Positions 63,101 through 64,000 of a stretch of 64,000 nucleotides of DNA are shown piece by piece; the first letter of the stretch is position 1; every line of letters begins with the position of its first letter. Source of the DNA: Anaerococcus sp. Marseille-P3915 (GTDB taxonomy: Bacteria > Bacillota > Clostridia > Tissierellales > Peptoniphilaceae); assembly GCF_900258475.1 (NCBI RefSeq), contig NZ_LT984887.1, forward strand, positions 62,001 through 126,000, read 5' to 3'. A program made the position numbers and the translations under genes. The notes below the pieces were generated by a model. That model ran no database searches. It was not told where the DNA came from and saw only the letters and a list, made by a program, of their open reading frames with translations.

Positions 63101-64000
63101 ATACAGAAGAGCTCTTTGGTAGGGGCCATGTATTTAGGGCAGGAACTATCGGCAAAATCCAGGACAATACAGCCTTTGGTTATATCAAAAAATACATGGA
63201 AGAAAATAATCTAAACCTAACCAATGCTCAGATTAGAAGCTTTCAAAGGGGGCTAAAGGATGTCAAAAGATCAACTGGCCAGCATCCGGGTGGCCTTATA
63301 GTTGTGCCAAATGATATAGATGTCTTTGATATAACCCCAATCCAGTATCCAGCAGACGATCCGAGGGGAGATATAAGGACGACTCACTTCCCATATTCAG
63401 TAATGGAAGAAACCCTCCTTAAGCTTGACCTTCTTGGCCACGATGTGCCTTCAATTATAAGGGCCCTCCAGGATTTAACAGATACAGATCCCTTAAATAT
63501 AAAGATGGATGATGCCAATGTCATGAAGATATTTTCATCTACAGAGCCTCTTAAGATTAAGCACGATTTTTCAAATAATGACATAGGAACCCTTGGCATA
63601 CCTGAGTTTGGTACAAACTTTGTAAGGGGGATGTTAAAGGATACCTATCCTAAGAAATTTTCAGAGATGGCTAGGATTTCTGGTCTCTCCCACGGAACAG
63701 ACGTGTGGCTTAATAATGCCCAAGACCTTGTAAAATCAAATACAGCATCCTTTGACGAAATAATTTCAACTAGGGATGATATCATGAATGCCTTAATCAC
63801 TGAAGGCCTTGATAAGAAAAAATCCTTCCAAATCATGGAAAGGGTTCGTAAGGGAAAGGGCCTTGATGATGAGACTATTGCTTATATGAAGGAAAATGGG
63901 GTCAAGGATTGGTATGTGGAATCCTGCCTAAAGATAAAATATCTTTTCCCAAAGGCCCACGCCGTTGCCTATTGTCTGATGTCTTATAGGATAGCCTATT
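60181..64000 (+). CDS. polC: DNA polymerase III PolC, replicative subunit (3' end outside window)
   Basis: Runs off the window; 1273 codons visible of a usual 1400-1450. ATG at 60181 lies inside the ispG end. In order: N-terminal domain and acidic linker, OB domain (MAVQVEGTLNFDDF), split PHP domain, DEDD 3'-5' exonuclease (FDIETTGLLRYRDAITEIGAV, near residue 421), rest of the PHP, zinc-binding cysteines (CPNCK...CPECG), palm (PDIDLNFAGEYQ), and finger. In the PHP domain metal ligands are changed: Q328 for the first His of HxH, T362 for the His of TDH, and R733 for the His of TGNVHYL. Confidence 0.95.
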   Translation, partial: MRIDLGSLIKIEKEIFYIIEATYYKKENRLHLLIESEDPLLSNKEEDLREYFSDMDLSISYKKIEIEEPHELENINEEVPENLGNNYDSFVDDFEEEIDYMDIPPYEDLKPSKEDMPSDNFQNIGQKPEKVEDEPLNSNKEGTSSQEEKTATGEIPQKEENPNEQDSAKDLKKAKEAKLQRQIANAISIQNSAKEKIQKQKPAEDGLNFGKKQRLEPINIEDLYDKKGMANGLLGRIFGLSCFETKNGYFIYTFDLEDKTDAISCKIFANKNNNYKLEGLKDGMAVQVEGTLNFDDFAKEDVFTINSVREALIGKKVDLAADKRFELQLHTKYTNLDGFVDDGDLLGTLTDWGWDTIGITDTENLQVLPNIYDKYKSKGIKVLPGAELLMVEDDLRILTNLSEKDPADFKKLEEGSFVVFDIETTGLLRYRDAITEIGAVRVENGEITETYNQLINPERMLPEKIIEITGITDAMLADKPKIDEVLPGFLEFCGDAILVGQNTDFDVGFIRVNAQKLGLKFDPVYLDTLPMARALFDDMGKFSLDKIARKLEIPAFNHHRASDDARATAQIFIKMFEMITKEEGISLLNINSLTTNYPKAKHKTYSVLAYAKDKIGLKNLYQLISESRMNHIANGEARTPLSTILKYSEGLILGSGGSEGILVDYLINQRSDRDIEKYLGLFDFYQVEPLSIYEDMIESGKIDSKDQVRAINEKIIAYGNRDKKLVAATGGVRYLNPRDYKLRNILKKGSFFFYKENRPLYYLRTTDEMLREFAYLGDKISYDLVIANPKKIADQIEDLRPIPPGTFPPKIEGSEEMLRETCFRKAHSIYGDKLPEIVEARLEKELNSIISNGYAVLYIIAQKLVKKSNDDGYLVGSRGSVGSSFAATMADITEVNPLCPHYVCPNCKHSEFFPEDLLGSGIDYPDKACPECGTEMKKDGHNIPFEVFLGFEGDKEPDIDLNFAGEYQPTIHKYTEELFGRGHVFRAGTIGKIQDNTAFGYIKKYMEENNLNLTNAQIRSFQRGLKDVKRSTGQHPGGLIVVPNDIDVFDITPIQYPADDPRGDIRTTHFPYSVMEETLLKLDLLGHDVPSIIRALQDLTDTDPLNIKMDDANVMKIFSSTEPLKIKHDFSNNDIGTLGIPEFGTNFVRGMLKDTYPKKFSEMARISGLSHGTDVWLNNAQDLVKSNTASFDEIISTRDDIMNALITEGLDKKKSFQIMERVRKGKGLDDETIAYMKENGVKDWYVESCLKIKYLFPKAHAVAYCLMSYRIAY

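Overview
The window is about 64 kb of AT-rich chromosome from a low-GC, Gram-positive anaerobe. The best fit is the Anaerococcus/Peptoniphilus/Finegoldia group (Tissierellia); this is inferred from gene content and style, not from a 16S gene. Supporting traits are a PolC-type replicase, AddAB instead of RecBCD, NfnAB electron bifurcation, an A-type flavoprotein for O2/NO removal, an acyl-CoA dehydrogenase for anaerobic fatty-acid or amino-acid fermentation, an NPKTG sortase-type surface protein, and heavy use of ATA, AGA and AGG codons. No phage, insertion sequence or CRISPR array is seen; most of the window is housekeeping chromosome.

Layout. 0-6.3 kb: 3' end of ppk1, a VanY-type carboxypeptidase, ridA followed by four exact-period 110-bp tandem repeats, a Nudix hydrolase, and a TPP-riboswitch-controlled thiW-thiM-thiE salvage operon with an unusually long structured leader. 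6.3-12.1 kb: fprA, an acyl-CoA dehydrogenase fused to an EtfA-type domain, nadE (glutaminase cysteine replaced by glycine), a YkuE-like phosphoesterase, and a tRNA-Arg(CCG) that overlaps the phosphoesterase stop codon. 12.1-15.9 kb: secreted nuclease and Fur/Zur-type regulator, divergent from znuA-znuC-znuB zinc uptake. 16-27.5 kb: tightly overlapped yaaA-sbcD-sbcC-addB-addA DNA-repair operon.

27.57-28.48 kb: a gene-free imperfect palindrome of about 900 bp whose arms are themselves built of hairpins; this is the most unusual structure in the window. 28.5-34 kb: YmfI-type reductase, aldo/keto reductase, nucleoside phosphorylase, a frameshifted flavin reductase and nfnAB. 34-41 kb: ABC exporter, J-domain membrane protein, ThrE-type exporter pair, msrA, GH25 lysozyme, YdbC, a small EamA protein and a mutarotase-like protein. 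41-48.5 kb: cysteine desulfurase-mnmA, exoA, the repeat-containing wall-anchored protein, a serine hydrolase and rluD. 48.6-52.6 kb: comM, an orphan PilB-like ATPase and an S41 protease. 52.6-56.5 kb: an ABC ATPase divergent from a small secreted protein and a fused-duplicate ABC-2 permease, with a candidate operator and an 11-bp inverted repeat around the small gene. 56.6-64 kb: uppS-cdsA-rseP-ispG-polC, without the dxr gene usually found there; polC runs off the window end.

The strongest leads for something undescribed are the giant palindrome, the ridA-tail repeats (paired changes between copies support a folded RNA or DNA), the extra structured leader between the TPP riboswitch and thiW, and the small secreted protein/ABC cassette. 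None was checked against a database; identifications rest on motifs and remembered family features.
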